In this document: one piece after another, positions 6,761 to 15,419 of the stretch
Position numbering within the stretch: the first letter of the stretch is position 1
Layout of the letters: the number at the start of each line of letters is the position of its first letter
Origin: Actinomycetes bacterium
GTDB taxonomy: Bacteria > Actinomycetota > Actinomycetes > Mycobacteriales > Micromonosporaceae
Length of the DNA: 22,248 nucleotides
Assembly: GCA_021793335.1 (NCBI GenBank)
Contig: JAJYSW010000023.1
Location: 1-22,248 of the forward strand
Direction of reading: 5' to 3'
The notes under the pieces: model-generated
The model's input: only the letters and a program-made list of their open reading frames with translations
What the model was told of the DNA's origin: nothing
Databases searched by the model: none
Translations under genes and position numbers: made by a program

Positions 6761-9298
6761 CTAGAGCAGGTCGTTGGCGCAGCGCAGGGCCTCGGCGAAG
6801 TCCTGCGGCTCTCCTCCGGCGGGCGAGTCGATCCAGATGCTGGCCGACTGCCCTGCGCGGAGCGTGAGCATGCCGGTGTCGGCCCGGGCGGCGGGGTCGA
6901 CGGTGTCGGCGTGGCAGTGCACGTCTCTGGCCAGCGTTTCGGCGGTGACGCGCAGGAGGACGCCGCCGTCGGCACGCGAGGCTTCGACACGCAGCGGCCG
7001 CGGGTCGAGCCGCTGGTCGACGACGTCGGCGCCGTGGCGGAAGGCGGGCGCGAACCCGGACGCGGCGTCGTCGGGGACGGCGACGATCGTCTCGGCGCTC
7101 GGGTCGCCGAATACGGCGACGTCCTCCGGGACGGTGATCGCGGCGGCGTCGCGCGCACCCACACGGGCTTCGACGGTGGCCTTGGCGAGCACGGTCCCGT
7201 CGAAGGTCTCACGGGTCACGGTGAACGAACCGGCGTGGGCTTTCGCGGTGTCGTTGACCAGGACGAGCGCGAGGGTGTCGGGTTCGGCCTCCAGCCCTTC
7301 CCAGGCGTTCGCGCGCGCTTCGTGCGAGGCCCGCGGCTGGAGGGTGGCCAGTCGGGGCGCGTAGGCGTCGCGCAGGGCGTGCCAGAGCGGTTTGCGGTGC
7401 TCGGCGAAGTCGACGGCGGCCCAGGAGACCACGGGCCAGTTGTCGTTGAGCTGCCACAGGATCGTCCCGGTGTTGTGGGGCGTGAGCGAACGGAAGTGCT
7501 CGACGCCGAACCGGATGGCGTGGGCCTGGTTGAGCTGGCAGGTCCAGTGCCAGTCCTCGATGGATTTCGGGTCGGGCAGGTGCCCGGCCCAGCCGCGCTG
7601 GAGTTTGTCGTTGCCGAGGTTGGCCTTCTGGTGGACGAGCATCTGGTGGCCGAACGGGTCGAGCGGCTCGTCGTGGACGACGCCGGTGAGGGTCGACCAC
7701 GCGGGCGGGGCCTGGAAGCCGAACTCCGCGACGAACCTGGGCTTGTAATCGGCGTAGACCGTGTAGTCCGCGCGGTTCCACACGTCCCAGATGTGCATGG
7801 AGCCGTAGCGTTCGTCGTTGGGATGGCGGTAGTCGCCGAAGGAGTGGGGGCTGGCGGGCGTGTACGGCCGGGTGGGGTCGAGTTCGGCCACCGTGCGCGG
7901 GAGCAGATCGGAGTAGTAGGCGTCGCCCCAGCCTCGGCCGTCGAGCAGGCCGGGCCAGCCCCAGTCGACCCAGCCCCAGGTGTTCTCGTTGTTGCCGTTC
8001 CACAGGATCAGGGACGGGTGTGGGGACAGCCGGGCGACGTTCTCGCGGGCCTCGGCCTCGACCTCGGAGCGCATCGGCTCGTCCTCGCTGTAGGCGGCGC
8101 AGGCGAAGAGGAAGTCCTGCCACATCAGCAGCCCGCGCTCGTCGGCGAGGTCGTAGAGGTCGTCGGACTCGTAGATGCCGCCGCCCCATACGCGCAGCAG
8201 GTTGACGTTGGCCTCCAGTGCGTCGTTCACGCGCCGGGCGTACCGGTCGCGGTCGATCTCGGTGAGGAAGGCGTGGTCGGGGATCCAGTTGACGCCGCGC
8301 ACGAGGATGCGTTCGCCGTTGACGCTGAGGCGGAAGGGCGCGCCCGCCTCGTCGGCGGCGGTGTCGAGTTCGACGGTGCGGAAACCGACTCGGCCGTTCC
8401 AGGCCGCGCCGTCTCCGGCGGTGACCTCGACGCCGTAGAGTGGCTGGTCGCCGTAGCCGACCGGCCACCAGCGTTCGACGTCGGGGACCGTCACGGTGAT
8501 CGCGGTGGAGGTCGCTCCGGCCGGGACCGCGCCGTTGCCGCGCAGCGCCGTGCCGTCGGGGCCGGTCACCGTGACGGCGACGGGGACCGCCGTACCGTGG
8601 CCGGCGCGTTCGATGTCCACGTGCGCGGTCAGGACGCCGTCATGGCCGTCGGGTCTGGCCGTCACGTCCACCAACGGCCGCACCGATGCGATGCGTGCGC
8701 CCGACCAGGAGTCGAGTCCGATCGGTTTCCAGATGCCGGCTCCGGCGACGTCGATGCCCCAGTCCCAGCCGAAGGAGCAGGCCATCTTGCGCAGCTGGTT
8801 GTACTCGTGGTGGTTGGTGCGCGGCAGGGCGCCGTCGCGGTCGGCGCGGGCCGCCGCCTCGGGCACCGGCGCGGCGAAGGTGACGGTGAGCGTGTTCTCT
8901 CCTTCGCGCAGGGCCTCGCGCACGTCCCAACGGTAGGAGCGGTGCATGTTCTCGGTGCGGGCCACCTCGATGCCGTTGAGTGCCACGAGGGCGACGGTGT
9001 CGAGTCCGAGGGCCACCAGGTCGTGGCGGTCGGCGCCGTCGTCGGACCAGGTGAAGGTCGTCGCGAACCGCCACGAGGTGTCGCCGATCCATTGCTGGGC
9101 GGCCTCGTTGTCGCCGTCGAAGGGGTCGGCGATGAGCTCGGCCCGGCAGAGGTCGAGGTGTGCCTCGCCTGGGACGGCGGCGGGGACGCCCTTCTCGAGC
9201 GCCGCGGCGGCGGCCTCGGGGGCGTCGGCGGCGAGTGCGGCGGCGGTGAGGGTCCAACCCTCGTGGAGCGCGCGGAAAGTCGCGGGCAGGTGCGGCAT
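6761..9298 (-). CDS. GH2 beta-mannosidase
   Basis: An 845-residue five-domain GH2 enzyme that cleaves terminal beta-mannosyl residues from manno-oligosaccharides. The N-terminal jelly roll (about 1-200) contains FGWDWGIDVAGAGIWKPI, characteristic of beta-mannosidases; an immunoglobulin-like domain follows. The (beta/alpha)8 barrel has LRVWGGGIYESD (from 368), the acid/base Glu438 in WNGNNENTW, and the nucleophile Glu525 in RFVAEFGFQ. WHWTCQLNQA and WQLNDNWPVVSW lie later in the barrel. No signal peptide is seen, so the enzyme is predicted to be cytosolic. The start ATG is preceded by GAGGAA with a 5-base gap. The gene follows GH42 by 71 bp and comes before GH36. Among GH2 activities, beta-mannosidase is favoured over beta-galactosidase or glucuronidase by these motifs. 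Confidence 0.95.
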   Translation of the reverse strand: MPHLPATFRALHEGWTLTAAALAADAPEAAAAALEKGVPAAVPGEAHLDLCRAELIADPFDGDNEAAQQWIGDTSWRFATTFTWSDDGADRHDLVALGLDTVALVALNGIEVARTENMHRSYRWDVREALREGENTLTVTFAAPVPEAAARADRDGALPRTNHHEYNQLRKMACSFGWDWGIDVAGAGIWKPIGLDSWSGARIASVRPLVDVTARPDGHDGVLTAHVDIERAGHGTAVPVAVTVTGPDGTALRGNGAVPAGATSTAITVTVPDVERWWPVGYGDQPLYGVEVTAGDGAAWNGRVGFRTVELDTAADEAGAPFRLSVNGERILVRGVNWIPDHAFLTEIDRDRYARRVNDALEANVNLLRVWGGGIYESDDLYDLADERGLLMWQDFLFACAAYSEDEPMRSEVEAEARENVARLSPHPSLILWNGNNENTWGWVDWGWPGLLDGRGWGDAYYSDLLPRTVAELDPTRPYTPASPHSFGDYRHPNDERYGSMHIWDVWNRADYTVYADYKPRFVAEFGFQAPPAWSTLTGVVHDEPLDPFGHQMLVHQKANLGNDKLQRGWAGHLPDPKSIEDWHWTCQLNQAHAIRFGVEHFRSLTPHNTGTILWQLNDNWPVVSWAAVDFAEHRKPLWHALRDAYAPRLATLQPRASHEARANAWEGLEAEPDTLALVLVNDTAKAHAGSFTVTRETFDGTVLAKATVEARVGARDAAAITVPEDVAVFGDPSAETIVAVPDDAASGFAPAFRHGADVVDQRLDPRPLRVEASRADGGVLLRVTAETLARDVHCHADTVDPAARADTGMLTLRAGQSASIWIDSPAGGEPQDFAEALRCANDLL

Positions 9299-9310
9299 GC
9301 TGGTTCCTCA

Positions 9311-9337
9311 GAGTCGTTGCGGAGCGGAGTCGTTGCG
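9311..9337. repeat. Two direct copies of GAGTCGTTGCG upstream of the GH2 gene
   Basis: The 11-bp sequence GAGTCGTTGCG occurs at 9311-9321 and again at 9327-9337, a 16-bp period, in the 71-bp gap between GH42 and GH2. On the transcribed strand this reads CGCAACGACTC twice, just before the GH2 Shine-Dalgarno. It could be a regulator site or a small duplication; function unknown. Confidence 0.45.
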
Positions 9338-9369
9338 AATACGGTCGTGAGCGGGCGCGATGCGGCGGT

Positions 9370-11508
9370 TCAGCCGTTCGGCTGTTCGCGCAGCACGCGG
9401 ACGCCTCCCGCGGGGACGGTCACGGTGGGCCCGACCGGCGCTCCGGTGAGCAGGTCGAGTCCTTCGGCGGCGGCGTCCAGCTCGGTCTCGGCGTGGTTGA
9501 GCAGGAACAGATAGGACCGGTCCGGCCCGGTGCGGCGCACCGCTTCGAGTCCGGGCGCGGCCTCGGCGGTCCGTTCGAGTCGGGCCTCTGCGGCGAGCCG
9601 CAGAGTGATGGCATCGACGGCCTCGGGCGGCAGCGGAGCGGAGACGTACCAGGCCGCGCCGTCGGCGACGGCACGGCGGGTGACGGCCGGGCCTCCGGCC
9701 AGGGAACTGGAGGTGTACCGGGCGACCACTTCGGCATCGGCGGAGGCGCCGTCGGCGGCACTGGCGGAGACGCCGTCGGCGGTACCGGCGAGGTGCACCC
9801 GCTCGGTCCAGTCCTCCACGGCATGTGCTCCGTTGAGGACGTCGCCGTCGAGCGTCACGCGCTCGCCCTTCTGGAGGGGATAGAACTCGTCGGTCCAGAC
9901 GCCGAGCACGTCCCGGAACGCGCCGGGGAAGCCGCCGGCGATCACCTGCGAATCGCGATCGCAGACCCCGGAGAGGTAGGTGATCAGGAGGGTGCCGCCG
10001 CGTTCGGGAACGGCGCACAGGCGCTCGGCGGCCGCCTCATCGACCACGAGCAGGGTGGGGGCGATGACCAGGTCGTATCCGTCGAGGTCGGCGTCGGCCG
10101 GGACGACGTCGCACAGGATCTGGCGTTCCCACAGCGCCCGGTGCCATTCGCGCAGTTCGCGTCCGTACCACAGGTCGCGATGCGGTTTGAGGCCGTGCTG
10201 GAGCGCCCATCCGGCGGCGTCGTCGACGACGATCGCGGCGCGGGCCGGTGCCACGGCCGTGCCCCGCACTTCGGCGAGTGCGCTCAGGTGGCGTCCCAGT
10301 TCGCGGACTTCCCGCCAGATGCGTGATCGCGTGCCGCTGTGCGGGAGCATCGCCGAGTGGAACTGCTCGGCTCCGGCGGCCGAGGCGCGCCACTGGAAGA
10401 ACATGATGCCGTCGGCGCCGCGGGCCACGTGCCCGAGGGAGTGCCGCACGATCTCGCCGGGGTCCTTGGCGCGGTTGCGTCGCTGCCAGCTGGGGCCGCC
10501 GGTGGAGCTCTCCATGAGCAGCCAGGGGCGGCGGTCGGCGAACATGCCGCGCATGCGGTCGCCGGAGAAGGCGAGGTCCTGCTCCCGCAAAGGATCGTCC
10601 ACACTGGTGTAATGGTCGTTGGCCGCGATGGCGGTGTGCGGAGCCCAGGACGCGTAGTCGACGATCTGCGCGCCCGCTCCCACCATCAGGTTGGTCGTGA
10701 CGGGCGCATCGGAGTGCCGTTCGAGGACGGCCTTCTCGGCGAGATAGTGCGACAGCAGCGCGTCCGAGCAGTAGCGTTCGTAGTCCAGGAACAGGCTCGG
10801 GTTGGGGGCGCCGTGGCGTCCGAGAGGGGGCATGATCTCCTCCCAGCGGCCGTAGCGGTGTCCCCATTGGTTCGTGCCCCAGGCGGCGTTGACCGCTTCC
10901 AGGCCGCCGTGGCGGCGTTCGAGCCAGGCGCGGAACGCGGCGGCCGAGTGCTCGCAGTGGCAGCGGGCGTTGCCGCCGCCCAGTTCGTTGCCGACGTGCC
11001 ACAGGCGCACGGCCGGGTGGCGACCGTAGCGTTCGGCGAGCGCCTCGACGTGCCGCAGCGCGTAGTGGCGGTACACCGGTGAGGCGGGGCACCAGGCGTT
11101 GCGTCCGCCGGCGGGTTCGCGGTAGCCGTCGGCGAGCACGGGGGCGATCTCGGGGTGGGCGGTCAGGAGCCAGTTCGGCGGTGCGGCGGTGGGGGTGGCG
11201 AGGTCGATGCCGATGCCGTTGCGGTGCAGCAGGTCGACGGCGTCGTCCATCCAGGTCCAGTCGCGCACGCCGTCGGCGGTCTCCACCGTGCCCCACGCGA
11301 AGACGCCCAGGTTCACGAGGTTCACGCCGGCCTCGCGCATGAGTCGCACGTCCTCGTCCCAGACCTCGCGCGGCCATTGCTCGGGGTTGTAGTCGCCGCC
11401 GTAGGCCAGGCCCTCGGCCAGGTGCACGAGGGGCGGCGCGGGAGGCCGGGGCGGTACCGTCGCGAGCACCGTCTCGTGTGTCGCGGCGTCGGCGCGTTCG
11501 GGGTCCAT
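9370..11508 (-). CDS. GH42 beta-galactosidase
   Basis: A 712-residue GH42 enzyme. Near the N-terminus GLAYGGDYNPEQWP (from residue 33) and NLGVFAWGTVE are family hallmarks. The acid/base is Glu175 in WHVGNELGG and the nucleophile Glu333 in LLMESSTGG, both within the TIM barrel; a trimerisation (class I glutamine amidotransferase-like) domain and a short beta domain follow. It removes terminal beta-galactosyl (some members alpha-L-arabinopyranosyl) residues. No signal peptide is present. The frame is open to 11553, but the ATG at 11508 is chosen because it makes a TGATG junction with the upstream ATPase stop and has AGAGGA just upstream. The C-terminal part carries a small 8-residue tandem repeat (genomic 9739-9786). 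The CxCxxC zinc cluster of some relatives is incomplete (CHCEHS at 183-188). Confidence 0.94.
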   Translation of the reverse strand: MDPERADAATHETVLATVPPRPPAPPLVHLAEGLAYGGDYNPEQWPREVWDEDVRLMREAGVNLVNLGVFAWGTVETADGVRDWTWMDDAVDLLHRNGIGIDLATPTAAPPNWLLTAHPEIAPVLADGYREPAGGRNAWCPASPVYRHYALRHVEALAERYGRHPAVRLWHVGNELGGGNARCHCEHSAAAFRAWLERRHGGLEAVNAAWGTNQWGHRYGRWEEIMPPLGRHGAPNPSLFLDYERYCSDALLSHYLAEKAVLERHSDAPVTTNLMVGAGAQIVDYASWAPHTAIAANDHYTSVDDPLREQDLAFSGDRMRGMFADRRPWLLMESSTGGPSWQRRNRAKDPGEIVRHSLGHVARGADGIMFFQWRASAAGAEQFHSAMLPHSGTRSRIWREVRELGRHLSALAEVRGTAVAPARAAIVVDDAAGWALQHGLKPHRDLWYGRELREWHRALWERQILCDVVPADADLDGYDLVIAPTLLVVDEAAAERLCAVPERGGTLLITYLSGVCDRDSQVIAGGFPGAFRDVLGVWTDEFYPLQKGERVTLDGDVLNGAHAVEDWTERVHLAGTADGVSASAADGASADAEVVARYTSSSLAGGPAVTRRAVADGAAWYVSAPLPPEAVDAITLRLAAEARLERTAEAAPGLEAVRRTGPDRSYLFLLNHAETELDAAAEGLDLLTGAPVGPTVTVPAGGVRVLREQPNG
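9739..9786. repeat. 24-bp tandem duplication inside the GH42 gene
   Basis: Two adjacent 24-bp units, 9739-9762 and 9763-9786, match at 21 of 24 positions and keep frame. They encode SAADGASA and GTADGVSA in the GH42 protein, forming an Ala/Ser/Gly/Asp-rich stretch just after the WTERVHL segment. It looks like a recent in-frame duplication in a surface loop. Confidence 0.6.
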
Positions 11509-12413
11509 CAGGTCCTCTCTTCGGCGGCGGCCGGCACCCCGGCCTCCCGCCATCGTCCGGTGAAGTGGTCGTAGCAGACGCCGTCGTCGATCGCGTCACG
11601 GTCGACCGGGCCGGCGTCGGAGGCGACGCGGCCGGGCCGTTCGGGATCGGGGGCGGCGAGGGCGAGCAGTTTCGTGTAGTCGTGGTGCGGGTCGAGAATG
11701 ACCGCGTCGGACGGTCCCCGTTCGACGACGCGGCCGCGGTAGAGCACCACGATCTCGTCGGAGAAGTGGCGCGCGGTGGCCAGGTCGTGGGTGATGTAGA
11801 GGACGGCCAGCCGGTCCTCGCGCTGGAGGCGCCCCAGGAGGTTGAGCACGCCGAGGCGGATCGAGACGTCGAGCATGGAGACCGGTTCGTCGGCGATGAG
11901 CACCCGCGCCCCGGGGGCGAGGGCCCGTGCGATGGCGACGCGCTGGCGCTGCCCGCCGGAGAGCTCGTGAGGGCGGCGGGGCGCGATGTTGTCCGCCGGG
12001 GTCAGGTTGACGCGTTCGAGCATGTCGAGGACGCTGCGGTGCGTCTCCTCCTTCGTGCCGGTGCGCTTGTGGATGCGCAGCGGCCTGGCGATGTGGTGCT
12101 CGATGGAATGGAAGGGGTTGAGCGAGGCGAACGGGTCCTGGAAGACCATCTGGACTTCGCGGCGGTACGCGGCGTCGGGCACCGGTGTGCCGTCGTCGAA
12201 CCTGACGTCGACCGTACCGGAGGTGGGCCGTTCCATTCTGGTGAGGATCTTCGCGATGGTGGACTTGCCGGAGCCGGACTCGCCGACCAGGGCGACGGTC
12301 CGCCCGGGGGTGAGTTCCAGGCTGACGTGGTCGACCGCGCGCAGGCGGGTCCGCTTCAGTCCTGAGCGGATCGTGTAGTCCTTCACCAGGTCGGTCACTT
12401 GCACGCTGGTCAT
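11508..12413 (-). CDS. Opp/Dpp-type ABC importer ATPase, OppF-like
   Basis: A 301-residue nucleotide-binding subunit. Walker A is GESGSGKST (44-52), the Q-loop is Gln92 (MVFQDPFASLNP), the ABC signature is LSGGQRQR (151-158), Walker B VLIADEP (171-177) and the H-loop His209. The FQDPFASLNP sequence and a C-terminal oligopeptide-transporter extension (after about residue 240, with CYDHFTG) place it in the OppF/DppF group, the second of the two ATPases in such systems. It powers import through the two adjacent permeases. The start ATG at 12413 overlaps the upstream ATPase stop by 4 bp; the much longer open frame to 13157 is antisense-like and has no domain content. Its stop overlaps the GH42 start by 1 bp. 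In this context the cargo is probably an oligosaccharide. Confidence 0.94.
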   Translation of the reverse strand: MTSVQVTDLVKDYTIRSGLKRTRLRAVDHVSLELTPGRTVALVGESGSGKSTIAKILTRMERPTSGTVDVRFDDGTPVPDAAYRREVQMVFQDPFASLNPFHSIEHHIARPLRIHKRTGTKEETHRSVLDMLERVNLTPADNIAPRRPHELSGGQRQRVAIARALAPGARVLIADEPVSMLDVSIRLGVLNLLGRLQREDRLAVLYITHDLATARHFSDEIVVLYRGRVVERGPSDAVILDPHHDYTKLLALAAPDPERPGRVASDAGPVDRDAIDDGVCYDHFTGRWREAGVPAAAEERT

Positions 12414-13330
12414 GACGGCTCCTCGGTGGCGGTCGCTGCGGGGGTCTCGGTCTCGTCGACGCCGGTGCGGATGAAGGCGCCGCGCGAGCCCGACAGGCTC
12501 GGGAAGGAACCGAGGAGGCGGCGCGTGTACGGGTGCCGCGCGTCGCGGTACAGCCGGTCGGCCGCCTCCAGTTCGACGATCTCGCCGTCGAGCATGACGG
12601 CGATGCGGTCGCTGATCTCCAGCAGCAGCGGGAGGTCGTGGGTGATGAAGACGACGGCGAAGTCGAGTTCTTCGCGGAGGCGGACGATCTCGCGCAGGAT
12701 GTCGCGTTGGACGACGACGTCGAGCGCCGTGGTCGGTTCGTCCATGATCATGATCTGCGGTTCGAGCAGCATCGCCATCGCGATCATGACGCGTTGGCGC
12801 ATACCGCCGGACAGCTCGTGCGGGTAGGAGCCGAGTCGGCGCGGGTCGACGCCGACGCGGCGCAGCACGTCTTCGGAGCGGTGGCGGATCTCCTTGCGGG
12901 TCATGCGGGGCCGGTGGGCCAGGAGCGTATCGCGCAGTTGCGCCCGCACCGTCGCGACGGGGTTGAGGGCGTTCATCGCGCCCTGGAAGACCATGGAGAG
13001 CTTGTTCCAGCGGAAGGCCCGCAGCTCGGCGTCTTCGAGGGACAGGATGTCGATGTCGTCCCCGGACGCGTCGTGGAAGGCGATCCGGCCGGAGGCGATG
13101 CGCGCCGGTGGCCGGTGCAGGCGGTTGATCGCGTAGGCCAGTGTGGTCTTGCCGCAACCGGATTCACCGGCCAGGCCGAGGATCTCGCCGCGGTGGAGGG
13201 TCAGGTCGGCGTTCTTGACGGCCGTGACCGGCTCGTCCACTTCGTAGACGACCGTGAGGTCCTCGACGGTGAGCACGGGCCGGGCCCGGGGGTCCGGTGC
13301 GGTGCCTGCGGGCGCGGGCGTCGTCGTCAT
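12410..13330 (-). CDS. Opp/Dpp-type ABC importer ATPase, OppD-like
   Basis: A 306-residue nucleotide-binding subunit. Walker A is GESGCGKTT (55-63), the Q-loop Gln116 (MVFQGAMNALNP), the signature LSGGMRQR (173-180), Walker B IMIMDEPT (193-200) and the H-loop His231. FQGAMNALNP and the C-terminal DARHPYTRRLLGSFPSL are typical of the OppD/DppD group. The four-cysteine iron-sulfur extension seen in some OppD/DppD proteins is absent. The ATG at 13330 overlaps the stop of the permease gene (ATGA, 13327-13330), and its own stop overlaps the next ATPase in the same way, so the three genes are probably translationally coupled. It works with the OppF-like partner as a heterodimeric motor on the cytosolic face. 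Confidence 0.94.
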   Translation of the reverse strand: MTTTPAPAGTAPDPRARPVLTVEDLTVVYEVDEPVTAVKNADLTLHRGEILGLAGESGCGKTTLAYAINRLHRPPARIASGRIAFHDASGDDIDILSLEDAELRAFRWNKLSMVFQGAMNALNPVATVRAQLRDTLLAHRPRMTRKEIRHRSEDVLRRVGVDPRRLGSYPHELSGGMRQRVMIAMAMLLEPQIMIMDEPTTALDVVVQRDILREIVRLREELDFAVVFITHDLPLLLEISDRIAVMLDGEIVELEAADRLYRDARHPYTRRLLGSFPSLSGSRGAFIRTGVDETETPAATATEEPS

Positions 13331-14379
13331 CGGGTGGGCTCCTCTGCGGCGGGGGCGTCGGTGTCGGGTGCCTGCCCGCTTCGTCGGGAGGCGCGGGCCA
13401 GTTCGCGTTCGAGGCGGGCCGCCCGGCGGGCCCGCTTGCGGTGCAGGCGCAGGTTCTTGAGCTTGGGGTTGATGATCTCGTCGATCGAGAAGTTGACCAG
13501 GGACAGGCCCATGCCGATCAGGGCGATGATCAGGCCCGGCGGGACGAACCACCACCAGGCCCCGAGCGGCAGCGCGAACCCGTTCTGGGCGTAGAAGAGC
13601 ATCGTGCCGAGCGTCGAGGAGTTGGAGGCGCCCAGTCCGATGAAGGCCAGGCCCGCCTCGCCGAGGATCGCCGCGATGACGGCGAAGACGAACTGGGAGG
13701 CGATCACCGGGAGCAGGTTGGGCAGGATCTCCACGGTGATGACCCGCCACGGCCGTTCGCCGGAGACCTGTGCGGCGGCCACGTAGTCGCGGTTGCGCAC
13801 CGACAGGGTCTGGGCTCTGAGCACGCGGGCCGAGGCGGCCCAACTGGTGAGGGCCAGCACGAGGGCGATCGTCCACAGCCCGCGGCTCTCGCGCGGGACG
13901 AAACCGGAGATCACGATGACCAGCGGCAGGCCGGGGATCACGAGGAACACGTTGGACAGCAGCGAGAACGCCTCGTCGATGAAACGCCCGCGGTAGGCGC
14001 CGTAGATGCCGAAGAAGGCCGACAGCGCGGTGGCGAGCACACCGACGATGAAGCCGATCTGGAGGGAGCCGCGGGTCGCGTGGGCGAGCTGGGCCAGCAC
14101 GTCCTGACCGGTCTGGGTGGTGCCGAGCGGGAATTCGGCCGAGGGCCCGGTGAGGCCCTGGTCGCGGATCTGGCCGGGGTCGCCGACGAGGTGCGGTCCG
14201 ATCAGGCCGAACAGGGTGATGCCGCCGATGAGGACGAGGCCCAGCGCCAGCCAGGGCGTCATGGTGGGCAGGAGCATCCGCCAGCCGGAGCGGACGGGGC
14301 CGCCGTCCCGGGGCGCGGTCTCGGCGGGCGGCTCGGCGGTGTCGGCCTGCGGCCCGCTCACGGGTTTCGGGTTGGTCAT
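13327..14379 (-). CDS. Opp/Dpp-type ABC importer permease, DppC-like
   Basis: A 350-residue membrane protein with a cytosolic N-terminus of about 35 residues, a first hydrophobic segment around 35-60, and further membrane helices from about 105. The binding-protein-dependent transport signature (EAA loop) is YVAAAQVSGERPWRVITVEI, which contacts the ATPases. FPLGTTQTGQDVLAQL before helix 2 is the standard DppC sequence. The C-terminus ends in a basic, Arg-rich tail after NPKLKNLR. The ATG at 14379 is chosen because it gives family length and sits 14 bp after the stop of the DppB-like gene; the frame runs on upstream only as noise over the other permease and binding-protein genes. It pairs with the DppB-like protein to form the translocation pore. 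Confidence 0.94.
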   Translation of the reverse strand: MTNPKPVSGPQADTAEPPAETAPRDGGPVRSGWRMLLPTMTPWLALGLVLIGGITLFGLIGPHLVGDPGQIRDQGLTGPSAEFPLGTTQTGQDVLAQLAHATRGSLQIGFIVGVLATALSAFFGIYGAYRGRFIDEAFSLLSNVFLVIPGLPLVIVISGFVPRESRGLWTIALVLALTSWAASARVLRAQTLSVRNRDYVAAAQVSGERPWRVITVEILPNLLPVIASQFVFAVIAAILGEAGLAFIGLGASNSSTLGTMLFYAQNGFALPLGAWWWFVPPGLIIALIGMGLSLVNFSIDEIINPKLKNLRLHRKRARRAARLERELARASRRSGQAPDTDAPAAEEPTR

Positions 14380-14393
14380 GGTCGCGCCTCTCG

Positions 14394-15383
14394 TCAGGAC
14401 CGGGCTCGGGTGCGCGGGTCGATCAGGCCGTACAGCAGGTCGACCACGAGGTTGGCGCCCAGGACGGCCAGGGTGATGAAGAGGAAGACGCCCTGCATCA
14501 GCGCGTAGTCGTTGTTCTGGACCGCGCCCAGCAGCCGCCCTCCGAGTCCGGGGTAGGAGAAGACCTGCTCGGTGATCACCGAGCCGGAGACCACGAACCC
14601 CAGGGAGATGGCGAAGCCGGCCACCGAGGGCAGGACGGCGTTGCGCGAGGCGTAGGAGCGCAGGATCTTTCGCGGGGAGAGTCCCTTCGCCTCGGCGGTG
14701 AGGATGTAGTCCTCCGAGAGCGTGGACACCATCATGTTGCGCATGCCCAGCAGCCAGCCGCCGATGGAGGCCAGCACGATGGTGAGCGCCGGCAGGAAGC
14801 CGTACTGGATCGCCGAGCCGATGAACTCGGCGTTCCAGCCGGGGGTGAGGGCGACGTCGTAGCCGCCCTGCATGGGGAACCATCCGAGTACGCGGGCGAG
14901 GAGGTAGGTCAGCAGCAGCGCCAGCCAGAAGTACGGTACGGCCGCGAGCAGGGTGGTGGCGGGGACCAGCGAGTCGAGCCAGGTGCCGGGTCGCCAGCCG
15001 ACGAACGCGCCGAGCATCACGCCGAGCACGGCGGCGATGACCGTCGACAGTCCGACGAGGACGACCGTCCAGGGCAGCGACTGGGCGATCACGTCGGAGA
15101 CCTGGGCCGGATAGTAGCTCACCGAGACGCCCAGGTCGCCGCGCAGCAGGTTCTTGAAGTAGTCGAGGTACTGCTGCCACAGCGGCCCGGAGTCGCCGCC
15201 CCCGAGGAGCAGCGCGTAGGCTTCCCGCGTCTCCTGGCTGACCGTGCCGCCGCGCTGCTGGAGTTTGGCCAGCAGGATGTCGACGGGGTTGCCCGGGAGC
15301 ATGCGGGGGATGGCGAAGTTCAGCGTCAGGGCGGCCCATAGTGCGACCGCGTAGAAGCCGAGTTTGCGCAGGAAGTAGCTCAC
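14394..15383 (-). CDS. Opp/Dpp-type ABC importer permease, DppB-like
   Basis: A 329-residue membrane protein. The first helix (about 8-28) is followed by IPRMLPGNPVDILLAKL, the standard DppB extracytoplasmic start. The EAA loop is YILTAEAKGLSPRKILRSYA, and ITEQVFSYPGLGGRLLGAV lies between the last helices, as is usual for this family. The start is GTG at 15383 with a good AAGGAG seven bases upstream. It lies 36 bp downstream of the binding-protein gene and 14 bp upstream of the DppC-like gene, in the conserved order of Opp/Dpp systems. It forms one half of the membrane channel that imports the substrate delivered by the lipoprotein. Confidence 0.94.
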   Translation of the reverse strand: MSYFLRKLGFYAVALWAALTLNFAIPRMLPGNPVDILLAKLQQRGGTVSQETREAYALLLGGGDSGPLWQQYLDYFKNLLRGDLGVSVSYYPAQVSDVIAQSLPWTVVLVGLSTVIAAVLGVMLGAFVGWRPGTWLDSLVPATTLLAAVPYFWLALLLTYLLARVLGWFPMQGGYDVALTPGWNAEFIGSAIQYGFLPALTIVLASIGGWLLGMRNMMVSTLSEDYILTAEAKGLSPRKILRSYASRNAVLPSVAGFAISLGFVVSGSVITEQVFSYPGLGGRLLGAVQNNDYALMQGVFLFITLAVLGANLVVDLLYGLIDPRTRARS

Positions 15384-15419
15384 AGCGTTCTCCTTCGGGG
15401 GCGACGGCGCTCGCGCCCG

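Noticed and set aside
6467..9514. A 1,015-codon plus-strand open frame
   Set aside because: It is antisense to the GH2 beta-mannosidase and crosses the structured spacer. It has valine/glycine-rich mirror composition and no recognisable domain.
12414..13157. Upstream extension of the OppF-like frame
   Set aside because: It overlaps the OppD-like gene on the same strand in another frame and has no ABC features; the ATG at 12413 gives the family length.
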